Below, piece by piece: positions 14,416 through 23,148 of a DNA stretch of 64,000 nt. Under the pieces are notes generated by a model. It had not been told where the DNA came from. It saw only the letters and a list, made by a program, of their open reading frames with translations, and ran no database searches. Every line of letters begins with the position of its first letter. Within the stretch, counting starts at the first letter, position 1. The position numbers were made by a program, and so were the translations under genes. Source of the stretch: Anaerolineales bacterium (lineage in GTDB: Bacteria > Chloroflexota > Anaerolineae > Anaerolineales > Villigracilaceae); the NCBI GenBank assembly GCA_015075275.1, contig JABTUU010000002.1, positions 496,001 to 560,000 on the forward strand, given 5' to 3'.

Positions 14416-14511
14416 ATGAATGACATTCTCTTTATTGGATTGACCCTTTTATTCTTCGCGCTCACTTTTGGCTTGCTTGCCATTTGTGACCGCCTGATGG
14501 AGAACAAATGA
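14416..14511 (+). CDS. 31-residue membrane peptide at the head of the kdp operon
   Basis: ATG 14416 follows a strong GGAGG. The product is one hydrophobic helix (LFIGLTLLFFALTFGLLAIC) ending in the charged DRLMENK, so it should sit in the membrane with the C-terminus in the cytoplasm. Its stop overlaps the kdpF ATG (ATGA). It is not KdpF itself, but similar short membrane ORFs occur ahead of kdpF in some bacteria. The position suggests a second KdpF-like stabilising subunit. It is too short to be recognised by most gene finders. Confidence 0.75.
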   Translation: MNDILFIGLTLLFFALTFGLLAICDRLMENK

Positions 14512-14600
14512 ACGCATTGTATTTAATCACGGGCGTCGTTGCCCTGATCCTGTTTGGCTATCTCGTTGTAGCCCTATTGAAGCCAGAATGGTTTGGATAA
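14508..14600 (+). CDS. kdpF: K+-transporting ATPase subunit KdpF
   Basis: This 30-residue single-helix peptide has the KdpF pattern: a hydrophobic stretch (ITGVVALILFGYLVVALL) followed by KPEWFG at the C-terminus, which matches the family's conserved KPE(W/K)F end. KdpF stabilises the KdpFABC complex. It overlaps the preceding small ORF by 4 nt and ends 1 nt before the kdpA ATG. Confidence 0.9.
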   Translation: MNALYLITGVVALILFGYLVVALLKPEWFG

Positions 14601-14601
14601 C

Positions 14602-16293
14602 ATGAACATTTACGATTGGATTCAAATCCTTTTTTACCTGACCGTTTTGTTCGCTTTGGTCAAACCGCTGGGCGGATACATGGCGCGCGTCTATCAAAAC
14701 GAGCGCGTCATTCTTGACCCGATCCTTGGTCCTGTTGAACGATTCGTTTACCGCGCCTCAGGCATTGACTCGAAAGCCGAGATGAATTGGAAAACCTACG
14801 CCGTTGCCATGTTGCTGTTTAATGCAATCGGCTTACTGGCTGTCTATTTCCTGCAAAGAATGCAAGTCTTTTTGCCGTTGAACCCGCAGGGATTCGGCGC
14901 AGTCACTCCTGATTCTTCATGGAACACAGCGACCAGTTTCGTCACCAACACCAACTGGCAGGGCTACGGCGGCGAGACGACTATGAGTTACCTGACCCAA
15001 ATGCTGGCGATGACCGTGCAGAATTTCGTCTCTGCCGCGACGGGTATGGCGGTCTTGGTCGCTTTGATTCGCGGCATTATCCGTCATAACACAAAAGAAG
15101 TTGGGAACTTCTGGGTAGACCTGACCAGAAGCACACTTTATATTCTTGTGCCGCTTTCATTAATCTTTGCGCTGGTTTTGGTCTCTCAAGGCGTTGTGCA
15201 GACCTTCAACGAATCTCAGACCGCTTCAGCGCTTCAATCTGGCGGACAGACGATTGCGGTTGGTCCAGCCGCTTCGCAGATCGCCATCAAACAACTCGGC
15301 ACGAACGGCGGCGGATTCTTCAACACCAATTCCGCGCATCCGCTTGAGAACGCAACGCCGTTTTCAAACTTTCTGGAGATGTTGGCGCTGTTATTAATTC
15401 CCGCCGCGCTTTGTTACACCTACGGGAAAATGATCGGAGACACGCGCCAAGGCTGGTCATTGCTCATTGCGATGACAATCGTTTTCGTCTCCTTGTTGGG
15501 AGTGACGGTTTGGTCGGAGAAAACAGCCAACCCTGCGATAGAGGCGTTGGGCGTCGTCGGCGGGAATATGGAAGGCAAGGAAGTCCGCTTTGGGATTGTC
15601 AATTCCGCTTTGTGGACGACTGCCACCACTTCTGTGTCGAACGGCGCGGTCAATTCGATGCTCGATTCGTACATGCCCCTGGGCGGACTCGTGCCGATGT
15701 GGTTGATGCAACTCGGCGAGATCATTTTCGGCGGCGTTGGCTCTGGCTTATACGGCATGTTGACATTCGTCATCATTGCGGTTTTTGTGGCGGGGCTGAT
15801 GGTTGGGCGCACGCCTGAATATCTCGGAAAAAAGATAGAAGCCTATGAAATGAAAATGGCGTCCATCATCATTTTGACGCCGATCATCGTGACGTTGGTT
15901 GGAACATCCATCGCCTTGATGAGCGAAGCGGGCAGAGCCACGATCTTTAATCCGTCGGCGCATGGGTATAGCGAAGTGTTGTATGCCTTTTCATCCACTG
16001 CGGCGAATAACGGCTCGGCGTTTGCTGGGCTGGGAGCAAACAATCCGTTTTACAACACGGCGTTGGGGCTTGCCATGTTAATTGTTCGGTTTTGGCTGGC
16101 GGTCCCTGTTCTGGCAATTGCTGGCGCGTTGGCGAACAAAAAGAAAACGCCCGTCAGCGGCGGCACATTGCCGACACACACGCCTTTATTCATCGGCTGG
16201 TTGATTGGAGTCATCGTCATTGTGGGCGCGTTGAGTTATTTGCCCGCGCTGGCGTTGGGTCCGATTGTGGAACATTTGATGATATTCAAGTAA
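14602..16293 (+). CDS. kdpA: K+-transporting ATPase channel subunit KdpA
   Basis: KdpA is the K+-selective membrane subunit of the high-affinity KdpFABC pump. The 563-residue protein has ten or more helices and four pore-loop regions. The clearest filters are TNTNWQGYGGETT, GTNGGGFFNTNSAHPLENATP and TAANNGSAFAGLGANNPF. ATG 14602 is used, 1 nt after kdpF; a TTG three codons upstream lies inside kdpF. Length is normal for the family. It is separated from kdpB by a 117-bp palindromic repeat. Confidence 0.95.
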   Translation: MNIYDWIQILFYLTVLFALVKPLGGYMARVYQNERVILDPILGPVERFVYRASGIDSKAEMNWKTYAVAMLLFNAIGLLAVYFLQRMQVFLPLNPQGFGAVTPDSSWNTATSFVTNTNWQGYGGETTMSYLTQMLAMTVQNFVSAATGMAVLVALIRGIIRHNTKEVGNFWVDLTRSTLYILVPLSLIFALVLVSQGVVQTFNESQTASALQSGGQTIAVGPAASQIAIKQLGTNGGGFFNTNSAHPLENATPFSNFLEMLALLLIPAALCYTYGKMIGDTRQGWSLLIAMTIVFVSLLGVTVWSEKTANPAIEALGVVGGNMEGKEVRFGIVNSALWTTATTSVSNGAVNSMLDSYMPLGGLVPMWLMQLGEIIFGGVGSGLYGMLTFVIIAVFVAGLMVGRTPEYLGKKIEAYEMKMASIIILTPIIVTLVGTSIALMSEAGRATIFNPSAHGYSEVLYAFSSTAANNGSAFAGLGANNPFYNTALGLAMLIVRFWLAVPVLAIAGALANKKKTPVSGGTLPTHTPLFIGWLIGVIVIVGALSYLPALALGPIVEHLMIFK

Positions 16294-16295
16294 TC

Positions 16296-16412
16296 ATGTC
16301 GTTGCGAGCCGTTGGTCGAGACGCAAACAGTCGAGACCATAAGGCGAAGCAACCTCCTGTTACTTGAAGATTGCTTCGCCGCAAAGAAAAAAGGCGCGGC
16401 TCGCAACGACAT
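16296..16412. repeat. 117-bp palindromic (MITE-like) element, copy 1
   Basis: The ends ATGTCGTTGCGAGCC and GGCTCGCAACGACAT are perfect 15-bp inverted repeats. The interior holds a second inverted pair built on GAAGCAA/TTGCTTC. A related 115-bp element lies at 42137-42251. It fills the kdpA-kdpB junction and ends just before the kdpB ribosome-binding site. It resembles a widespread class of repeats that start TGTC(A/G)TTGCGAGCG. Confidence 0.85.
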
Positions 16413-16426
16413 AAGAGGAAATAAAA

Positions 16427-18499
16427 ATGACAACTCAAACAAAAAAACAAACTCACATGAAACAGGAAATGTACCGCCGAGCGGTTGTTGAATCATTTAT
16501 CAAACTCAACCCGCGCTGGATGGTTCGCAACCCCGTCATGTTCGTAGTGGAAGTCGGTAGTGTGCTGACAACCATCTTGTGGATTCAAGCCATCTTCGGT
16601 CAAGGCGAAGCGCCGACGGGATTCATTGGCGCAATTGCCTTGTGGCTGTGGTTCACGGTTCTATTTGCAAACTTCTCTGAGGCTGTTGCCGAGGGACGCG
16701 GCAAAGCGCAAGCCGAGTCGCTTCGCAAGGCGAGGCAGGATACACCCGCAAAAAAGGTTGCAAGTTTGCAGGTTGAAAAGTTGCAAGTTGAAGGCGCAAA
16801 TGCAAAACATGAAATTGTTTCATCCACAGCGCTTCGCAAAGATGATCTGTATCTGGTCGTTGCAGGAGATATTCTCCCAGCCGACGGCGAGATCGTGGCG
16901 GGAATCGCGTCAGTGGACGAAAGCGCCGTCACTGGCGAATCAGCCCCCGTTGTGAGAGAAGCGGGCGGCGATCGTTCCGCAGTCACAGGCGGCACGAGAT
17001 TATTATCCGATTGGTTAATTGTCAAAGTCAGCGCGGACCCTGGTCACGGATTTTTAGACCGCATGATCAGCATGGTCGAAGGCGCGAAGAGACAAAAGAC
17101 GCCGAATGAAATTGCGTTGAATATTTTGTTGGCGGGTTTCACCATCATCTTTTTGGTCGTGTGCGCCACGTTACTGCCGTTCTCAATGTATAGCGGCGGC
17201 GCGATCACCATCACCGTATTGGTTGCCTTGCTGGTGTGTTTAATTCCCACCACCATCGGCGGTTTGCTTTCTGCCATCGGCATTGCAGGCATGGACAGAA
17301 TGATTCAGCGCAACGTCATCGCCATGTCGGGTCGTGCGGTGGAAGCGGCGGGCGATGTGGATGTGCTACTGCTCGATAAAACGGGAACAATCACGTTGGG
17401 CAATCGCCAAGCGGTTGAGTTTATTCCCGTGAATGGAATCAACGCGCAAGAACTTGCCGAAGCCGCGCAACTCGCTTCGCTCGCCGATGAAACGCCTGAA
17501 GGTCGCTCGATCGTTGTGCTGGCAAAAGAAAAATTTGGTTTGCGCGGTCAAACGATGGAGAAGATGCACTTCGTCCCATTCACCGCGCAGACGCGCATGA
17601 GCGGCGTGAACTTTAATGGAACTTCGATTCGTAAAGGCGCGCCAGATACGATGATCGAGTTGATTCAATCCAATGGAGGAACAACCGCTTCAGACCTCAA
17701 GCCGACAGTTGATTCAATTGCCCGAACAGGCGGCACGCCTCTGGTGGTGACGCGCGACAACCAAGCCCTCGGCGTGATCCATTTGAAGGACATCGTCAAA
17801 GGCGGCATGAAAGAACGCTTCGCGCATTTGCGAAAAATGGGAATCAAAACCGTGATGATCACAGGCGATAACCCGCTCACCGCCGCCGCCATCGCCGCTG
17901 AAGCGGGCGTGGATGATTTCCTCGCGCAAGCCACACCCGAAGCGAAGTTGAAATTGATCCGCGAATATCAAACAGGCGGGCGGCTGGTTGCTATGACAGG
18001 CGACGGCACAAACGACGCGCCCGCGCTCGCCCAAGCGGATGTGGCAGTAGCCATGAACACAGGCACGCAACCCGCGCGCGAAGCCGCCAACATGGTGGAT
18101 TTGGACAGCAACCCCACCAAGTTAATTGAGATCGTTGAAATCGGCAAACAATTGTTGATGACGCGCGGCTCGCTGACCACCTTCAGCCTTGCCAACGATG
18201 TGGCGAAATATTTTGCCATTATCCCTGCCGCGTTTGCCGCTACGTATCCGCAATTGCAAACCTTGAACTTTATGAAACTTGCAACGCCTGAAAGCGCCAT
18301 CCTGTCGGCTGTGATTTTCAACGCATTGATCATCATCGCATTGATCCCGCTCGCGTTGCGCGGCGTGCCGTATCGCGCGGTCGGCGCGGCGCAATTGCTG
18401 AGAGACAACCTTTTGATCTACGGTCTCGGCGGTCTGCTTGTGCCGTTCATCGGCATCAAATTGATTGACATGCTGTTAGTTTTACTTGGATTGGTCTAG
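16427..18499 (+). CDS. kdpB: K+-transporting P-type ATPase subunit KdpB
   Basis: KdpB is the catalytic P-type ATPase that energises K+ uptake. The 690-residue protein has the phosphorylation motif DKTGT (in [13 protein letters not shown]), the actuator TGES, the KGAP motif of the nucleotide-binding domain, and [23 protein letters not shown] precedes ATG 16427. In the linker before the actuator domain, around residue 110, the protein reads [12 protein letters not shown], encoded by a degenerate tandem repeat (16756-16794) like those in intergenic gaps; most KdpB proteins have a shorter linker there. All catalytic motifs are intact. Confidence 0.95.
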   Translation: MTTQTKKQTHMKQEMYRRAVVESFIKLNPRWMVRNPVMFVVEVGSVLTTILWIQAIFGQGEAPTGFIGAIALWLWFTVLFANFSEAVAEGRGKAQAESLRKARQDTPAKKVASLQVEKLQVEGANAKHEIVSSTALRKDDLYLVVAGDILPADGEIVAGIASVDESAVTGESAPVVREAGGDRSAVTGGTRLLSDWLIVKVSADPGHGFLDRMISMVEGAKRQKTPNEIALNILLAGFTIIFLVVCATLLPFSMYSGGAITITVLVALLVCLIPTTIGGLLSAIGIAGMDRMIQRNVIAMSGRAVEAAGDVDVLLLDKTGTITLGNRQAVEFIPVNGINAQELAEAAQLASLADETPEGRSIVVLAKEKFGLRGQTMEKMHFVPFTAQTRMSGVNFNGTSIRKGAPDTMIELIQSNGGTTASDLKPTVDSIARTGGTPLVVTRDNQALGVIHLKDIVKGGMKERFAHLRKMGIKTVMITGDNPLTAAAIAAEAGVDDFLAQATPEAKLKLIREYQTGGRLVAMTGDGTNDAPALAQADVAVAMNTGTQPAREAANMVDLDSNPTKLIEIVEIGKQLLMTRGSLTTFSLANDVAKYFAIIPAAFAATYPQLQTLNFMKLATPESAILSAVIFNALIIIALIPLALRGVPYRAVGAAQLLRDNLLIYGLGGLLVPFIGIKLIDMLLVLLGLV
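16756..16794. repeat. In-frame degenerate tandem repeat within kdpB
   Basis: The stretch repeats a 12-nt-like unit, GGTTGCAAGTTT / GCAGGTTGAAAA / GTTGCAAGTTGA. The same GGTTGAAAGTTG style occurs in the rimI-udg gap (46253-46325). It adds about 12 residues to a surface linker of KdpB without breaking the frame. Confidence 0.5.
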
Positions 18500-18508
18500 G
18501 AGGCTGAC

Positions 18509-18772
18509 ATGGCAGTTCATAATCTATCATATCCGTATCTTGAAAGCATCAGGCGTAAACCTTTTGTTGCCGCTCGAAAAGAAATATCCATGAAACCAAA
18601 AGAGTATTCAAAAATCGTCAGGCATGTTTTGTTGGCGGCTCTTACCATAGCGTTAACCGCTGGCGCAATTGCGCCCGATGTATTGAACGTGCCGTCCACA
18701 TGGCAACCCTGGTTGTTTGTCGCATCCATCTTTTGGCTCGTAAGTTACTTTACAGGAACATTAAACTCATGA
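18509..18772 (+). CDS. 87-residue membrane protein between kdpB and kdpC
   Basis: ATG 18509 follows an excellent TAGGAGG. The protein has a positively charged N-terminal third and two hydrophobic segments ([18 protein letters not shown] and [17 protein letters not shown]) joined by a short loop, so it should be a two-helix hairpin. Its stop overlaps the kdpC ATG (ATGA). I do not recognise the family, and standard kdp operons have nothing here. Operon position and translational coupling suggest a Kdp accessory subunit or assembly factor. An internal Met (18590) would leave only the hairpin. Confidence 0.8.
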   Translation: MAVHNLSYPYLESIRRKPFVAARKEISMKPKEYSKIVRHVLLAALTIALTAGAIAPDVLNVPSTWQPWLFVASIFWLVSYFTGTLNS

Positions 18773-19332
18773 AAACACAACTTCGTCCCGCGCTCATAAT
18801 TTTCGCTTTACTCACCATCGTGACTGGCGTGGTCTATCCGCTGGCGGTCACGGGCATTGCTCAACTCGTTTTTCCGCATCAAGCCAATGGAAGTTTGGTC
18901 ACAATCAATGGAAAGACGTACGGCTCCGAATTGATCGGTCAGCAGTTTGACGACCCGAAATATTTTTGGGGACGTTTATCGGCGGTCAACTATGACTCTT
19001 CGACCTCTTCTGGCTCCAACTATGGACCGATGAATCCCGCTTTGATCGAAGCCGTGCAAGCGAGGATTGACGCCCTGAAAGCGGCTGACCCCGATAACAC
19101 GCTTCCGATTCCTGTGGACCTGGTCACTGCTTCGGGTAGCGGACTCGACCCCCATATCAGCGTCGCCGCGGCGTTGTATCAAGTCTCTCGCGTAGCATCA
19201 AGCCGAGGTTTGAGCGAAGCGGATGTCATCGCGTTAGTGAATCAATATACCGATGGTCGTCAATTTGGTTTTCTTGGCGAACCGCGAGTCAATGTGCTGT
19301 TGTTGAATCTGGCTTTGGATAGAATTGAGTAA
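18769..19332 (+). CDS. kdpC: K+-transporting ATPase subunit KdpC
   Basis: KdpC is a single-helix subunit that assists nucleotide binding by KdpB. The 187-residue protein has an N-terminal helix ([20 protein letters not shown]), then [23 protein letters not shown], a KdpC signature, and [17 protein letters not shown] near the C-terminus. ATG 18769 overlaps the upstream small ORF by 4 nt and begins the typical KdpC N-terminus; an earlier in-frame start would lie inside that ORF. Confidence 0.95.
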   Translation: MKTQLRPALIIFALLTIVTGVVYPLAVTGIAQLVFPHQANGSLVTINGKTYGSELIGQQFDDPKYFWGRLSAVNYDSSTSSGSNYGPMNPALIEAVQARIDALKAADPDNTLPIPVDLVTASGSGLDPHISVAAALYQVSRVASSRGLSEADVIALVNQYTDGRQFGFLGEPRVNVLLLNLALDRIE

Positions 19333-19425
19333 CCCTCACCCTAGCCCTCTCCCGTTGGAGAGGGGACTCAGACTCCCTTCTCCCTTCTCCCTTTGGGAGA
19401 AGGGTTGGGGATGAGGGAGAATAGG
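19333..19425. repeat. Inverted CCCTCACCC-type intergenic repeat
   Basis: The kdpC-kdpD gap is filled by CCCTCACCCTAGCCCTCTCCC and, inverted, GGGAGAAGGGTTGGGGATGAGGG, with a tandem CCCTTCTCCC in the middle. It could fold into one long hairpin and may separate pump expression from sensor expression. Confidence 0.6.
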
Positions 19426-19439
19426 AATACAATATCTTT

Positions 19440-22100
19440 ATGCAACGTCCAGACCCTGATGAATTATTGAAAAATATCCAAGCCGAAACGCACAGCCGAG
19501 GCGAGTTGAAAATCTTCCTCGGCTATGCCGCTGGCGTGGGGAAAACCTATGCCATGCTTGGAGCCGCGCATCAACGCAAAGAGCAGGGCATGGATATTGT
19601 GATTGGGTATATTGAAACGCATAAGCGCAAAGAAACGGAAGAACTCGTTGAAGGGTTGGATGTATTACCGCGCAAGCAAGTTGAATATCGCGGAACAAAT
19701 TTGCCCGAAATGGATGTAGATGCAGTTCTAGCGCGAAAACCCGCCATTGTGTTGGTGGATGAATTCGCTCACACGAACGCGCCTGGTTCGCGCCATCCCA
19801 AACGATATCAAGATGTGCAGGAAATTTTGGACGCGGGCATTGACGTGTACACCACGTTGAATATTCAACACCTCGAAAGTATGAATGATATTGTGGCGCA
19901 AGTGACGGGCGTGGTAGTGAAGGAAACCATTCCCGATTCTGCCATTGACGAAGCCTTTGAAATTGAATTAATTGATTTACCGCCCGACGAGCTATTGGCG
20001 CGTTTGCATGAGGGCAAGGTGTACATCCCTGAACAAGCCAGCCGCGCGGCTGAAAAATTTTTCCGCAAAGGGAATCTCACTGCTCTGCGTGAAATGTCCC
20101 TGCGGCGCGCGGCGGAACGCGTGGATAACCAGATGCGGGCGTACATGCAAACGCGCGCGATCCCTGGTCCGTGGGCGGCGACGGAAAGATTGTTGGTGTG
20201 TGTCAGCCCCAGCCCGTTGAGCGAGCGTTTGGTTCGCACAACCAGAAGATTATCCGAAGAACTAAATGCGGAGTGGATCGCCTTGTTCGTTGAAACGCCG
20301 CAATCGGTCGCCATGTCTGAGCCGAAACGCGAGCGAGTCGCAAAAATTTTGCAACTTGCCGAAGACCTAGGCGCAAGGTCTTATACGGTCAGCGCGGGCG
20401 CTTCCATTGAATCAATCTCGCAGACGGTAATTGATTTTGCGCGCAAAAATAACATTACGAAAATTATTGCTGGCAAACCCCTGCGCCCGCGCTGGCAGGA
20501 GATCCTGCGCGGCTCGCTGGTGGATAACTTGATCCGCAAAAGCGTGGACGTTGATGTCTATGTCGTCACTAGTAACGATACCCCGTCTTTTCCAGCGGAC
20601 GAGAATCCCTTCAAGTTGCACAGCCCGCTTGCGCGTTATGCGTGGAGCGTTCTACTCGTGGCGCTGGCTACCATACTCGGCGTATTTATCGGCTGGCGGC
20701 TTGAACCCACCAACCTTGTCATGGTGTATCTGTTAGCGGTTGTGATTGCCGCCATCTATTTAGGGCGCGGACCTGCCGTCCTTGCATCCATACTGGGTAT
20801 CCTGGCATTTGATTTTATTTTTGTCGCGCCGCATTTTTCATTCTCCGTTTCTGATACGCAGTACCTGATCACGTTCATCGCTTTGTTTGTGGTGGGAATG
20901 GTGATCAGCCAGTTAACGGCTTGGGCGAGCGAACAAGCGCAAGCGGCGCGTCAGCGTGAAGCGGAGACGGCGGAGTTGTATGATCTAAGCCGCGATTTGG
21001 CGTCTTCCGCCGATCTTGAATCCATTTTGAAGCAGTTAAAAAAACACTTTGAACAAACTTTTGAAAAAGTGGTTGCGGTATTCCTGCCCAATGAAGATAA
21101 GCTTGAAACCCGAATCAGCAGTGACGATTTGATTTTGAGCGCGGAAGAAATTGCCGTAGCAGATTGGGTCTATCGTCACGCCGAGCCTGCGGGTCGTTAT
21201 ACCAATACGTTACCCGCCGCTCAACTTCGATATTTACCATTGAAAACAGCGGGCGGTGTTGTGGGCGTGTTAGGGATTGGAAAATTGAGCGCGTCGGCGG
21301 CGGCGGATCTGCCCCCCGCAAAAAGAAGACTTGCGGAAGCGTTTGCTAATCAAGGAGCGCAAGCCATCGAGCGCGCCTTGCTGGAAGAGCAAACGCAAAA
21401 AATATCTTTGATGCAATCCGCTGAAAAACTGCAAAATGCCCTGCTCAATTCCGTCTCGCACGATCTGCGCACGCCTTTGGTTTCGATCACAGGGGCGCTA
21501 ACCGCCCTGGACGAAAATTATACTGGCATGGACGAAGCGTCTCGTAATGCGTTGATTGAAAACGCGCGCATTGAAGCCGACCGATTGAATCGTCTGGTTG
21601 GAAATTTATTGAACATGACTCGCGTTGAAAGCGGCGCGATCAAATTAAAGTTAGAGTCGAGAGATATGCAAGATTTGATCGGCACAGCCATCGAACAACT
21701 TGGCTGGCGCGTGAACGAGCGTCACATCCAAATAAACATTCCCGCCGACTTTCCGCTTGTGCAAATGGATTTTGCCTTGATGGTGCAAGTGATCGTCAAC
21801 TTGTTGGAAAATGCCGTCAAGTATTCCCCTAAAAATTCTTTGATCGAAATCGCCGCATCCGTGTTCGACTCGAAAGCGCGCCTCCAAATATCGGACCGTG
21901 GAGTGGGCATCCCAGCGGAAGCATTGGGTCATATCTTTGAAAAATTCTATCGCGTCCACCTCCCAGAAAACGTGAGCGGAACGGGCTTGGGGCTTTCCAT
22001 CAGCAAGAGCATCGTGGAGATTCATGGCGGGTCAATTCGCGCCATGAATCGTGAAGGCAATGGCACAGTCGTTGAAATTGAATTACCATTGGGGAAATGA
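19440..22100 (+). CDS. kdpD: Sensor histidine kinase KdpD
   Basis: KdpD senses K+ limitation and turgor and phosphorylates KdpE. The 886-residue protein is full length. The KdpD domain (about 20-230) contains Walker A GYAAGVGKT (28-36) and VDEFAHTNAPGSRHPKRYQD; a USP-like domain follows at about 245-370; four helices lie at about 398-490; a GAF-like region at about 520-650; the HisKA box SVSHDLRTPL has its His near 674; the ATPase domain has ENAVKYSPK, DRGVGIP and GTGLGLSI. TACAAT (19428-19433) lies 6 nt before the ATG, so kdpDE probably has its own leaderless promoter. Confidence 0.95.
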   Translation: MQRPDPDELLKNIQAETHSRGELKIFLGYAAGVGKTYAMLGAAHQRKEQGMDIVIGYIETHKRKETEELVEGLDVLPRKQVEYRGTNLPEMDVDAVLARKPAIVLVDEFAHTNAPGSRHPKRYQDVQEILDAGIDVYTTLNIQHLESMNDIVAQVTGVVVKETIPDSAIDEAFEIELIDLPPDELLARLHEGKVYIPEQASRAAEKFFRKGNLTALREMSLRRAAERVDNQMRAYMQTRAIPGPWAATERLLVCVSPSPLSERLVRTTRRLSEELNAEWIALFVETPQSVAMSEPKRERVAKILQLAEDLGARSYTVSAGASIESISQTVIDFARKNNITKIIAGKPLRPRWQEILRGSLVDNLIRKSVDVDVYVVTSNDTPSFPADENPFKLHSPLARYAWSVLLVALATILGVFIGWRLEPTNLVMVYLLAVVIAAIYLGRGPAVLASILGILAFDFIFVAPHFSFSVSDTQYLITFIALFVVGMVISQLTAWASEQAQAARQREAETAELYDLSRDLASSADLESILKQLKKHFEQTFEKVVAVFLPNEDKLETRISSDDLILSAEEIAVADWVYRHAEPAGRYTNTLPAAQLRYLPLKTAGGVVGVLGIGKLSASAAADLPPAKRRLAEAFANQGAQAIERALLEEQTQKISLMQSAEKLQNALLNSVSHDLRTPLVSITGALTALDENYTGMDEASRNALIENARIEADRLNRLVGNLLNMTRVESGAIKLKLESRDMQDLIGTAIEQLGWRVNERHIQINIPADFPLVQMDFALMVQVIVNLLENAVKYSPKNSLIEIAASVFDSKARLQISDRGVGIPAEALGHIFEKFYRVHLPENVSGTGLGLSISKSIVEIHGGSIRAMNREGNGTVVEIELPLGK

Positions 22101-22789
22101 CGCAAATCAATCAACGCATTTTAGTAGTAGATGATGAAACCCCCATCCGCAGATATTTACGCGCCGCATTAACCGCGCAAGGGTTTACTGTGTATGAAGC
22201 GTCCAATGGCGAAGAAGCGTTGAATGCGGTGTTGGCAAACCGCCCCGACATGATCATTTTAGATTTGGGCTTGCCCGACATGGACGGCATCGAAGTAACA
22301 CGACGCTTGCGCGAATGGTCGCAAACGCCGATCATCATCTTATCCGTCCGCGAAGCGGAAAATGACAAAATTGCCGCGCTCGATGCGGGCGCCGACGATT
22401 ACCTGACCAAACCCTTCGGCACAGGCGAATTGCTCGCCCGTATGCGAGTCGCGCAGAGAAGGCAACTTACCAATGCGGACGAACCTATCTTTCAAGTCGG
22501 CGCATTGAAAATGGATATATCCCGCCATTTGGTGACGTTGGATGAAAATGAAATCGCGCTCACACCAACAGAATATGATATTTTACGTTTGCTGATAAAA
22601 AACGCAGGCAAAGTACTGACACATCACCATTTACTCAGGCAAGTTTGGGGAACAGCCTATGAGAGCGAAATGCACTTGTTGAGGGTCAATATCAGTAATT
22701 TGAGGCGGAAGATCGAACCCGACCCCGCCCGTCCGCAATATATCGTCACGGAATCAGGCGTGGGGTACAGGCTGCGCGTTGATTCTTGA
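22097..22789 (+). CDS. kdpE: Response regulator KdpE
   Basis: KdpE activates the kdp operon once phosphorylated by KdpD. The 230-residue OmpR-type regulator has a receiver domain with VVDDE (acidic pair near 12-13), the phospho-acceptor Asp56 in IILDLGLPDMDG and KPFGTGELLARM. A C-terminal winged helix follows, with LTPTEYDILRLLIKNAGKVL and the recognition region ESEMHLLRVNISNLRRKI. The ATG overlaps the kdpD stop by 4 nt. Confidence 0.95.
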   Translation: MTQINQRILVVDDETPIRRYLRAALTAQGFTVYEASNGEEALNAVLANRPDMIILDLGLPDMDGIEVTRRLREWSQTPIIILSVREAENDKIAALDAGADDYLTKPFGTGELLARMRVAQRRQLTNADEPIFQVGALKMDISRHLVTLDENEIALTPTEYDILRLLIKNAGKVLTHHHLLRQVWGTAYESEMHLLRVNISNLRRKIEPDPARPQYIVTESGVGYRLRVDS

Positions 22790-22803
22790 TTGACGATTCC
22801 ATC

Positions 22804-23148
22804 TTACTTCTCATCCTCCAAATGGAAGTGATGCAAAAAGCGATGAAAGATGGGGGCGGCTAACACGCCGGCGGCGGCAAGCGGGACAATGCCCGAGTAC
22901 AACGCATAGAACGAGGCGAAGAGTTTTCCAGCATCGGTCTGCACGGGGTTGACGGGTCCCATGCCGCTGAGGATCATGGAAGCGTTGAGCAGGGAGTCGA
23001 GCCATGAGAGATTTTCGAAAACGTGGTATCCGAGCATTCCAACGATGAGCGAAACCAGAATTAACAATCCCCCGATCGCTCCGTTGCGCATGAGTCGGCG
23101 GGCGAAAACTTTTCGGCTGGCGAGCGGTTGATTGTGATGTTCGTACAT
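22804..23148 (-). CDS. Two-helix membrane protein with pore-loop-like segment
   Basis: This 114-residue protein has two hydrophobic helices (GLLILVSLIVGMLGYHVFE and FASFYALYSGIVPLAAAGVLA) with a re-entrant-looking stretch between them, ASMILSGMGPVNPVQTDAGKLF. The layout resembles two-helix K+ channels, where the filter TVGYGD is followed by P-x-T-x-x-G-K. Here GMGPVN replaces the filter, so K+ selectivity is not supported. The C-terminus is His-rich. Its ATG overlaps the alpha-amylase stop (TAATG), so it is coupled to that gene, and it lies just beyond kdpE on the other strand. Function unknown. Confidence 0.75.
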   Translation of the reverse strand: MYEHHNQPLASRKVFARRLMRNGAIGGLLILVSLIVGMLGYHVFENLSWLDSLLNASMILSGMGPVNPVQTDAGKLFASFYALYSGIVPLAAAGVLAAPIFHRFLHHFHLEDEK

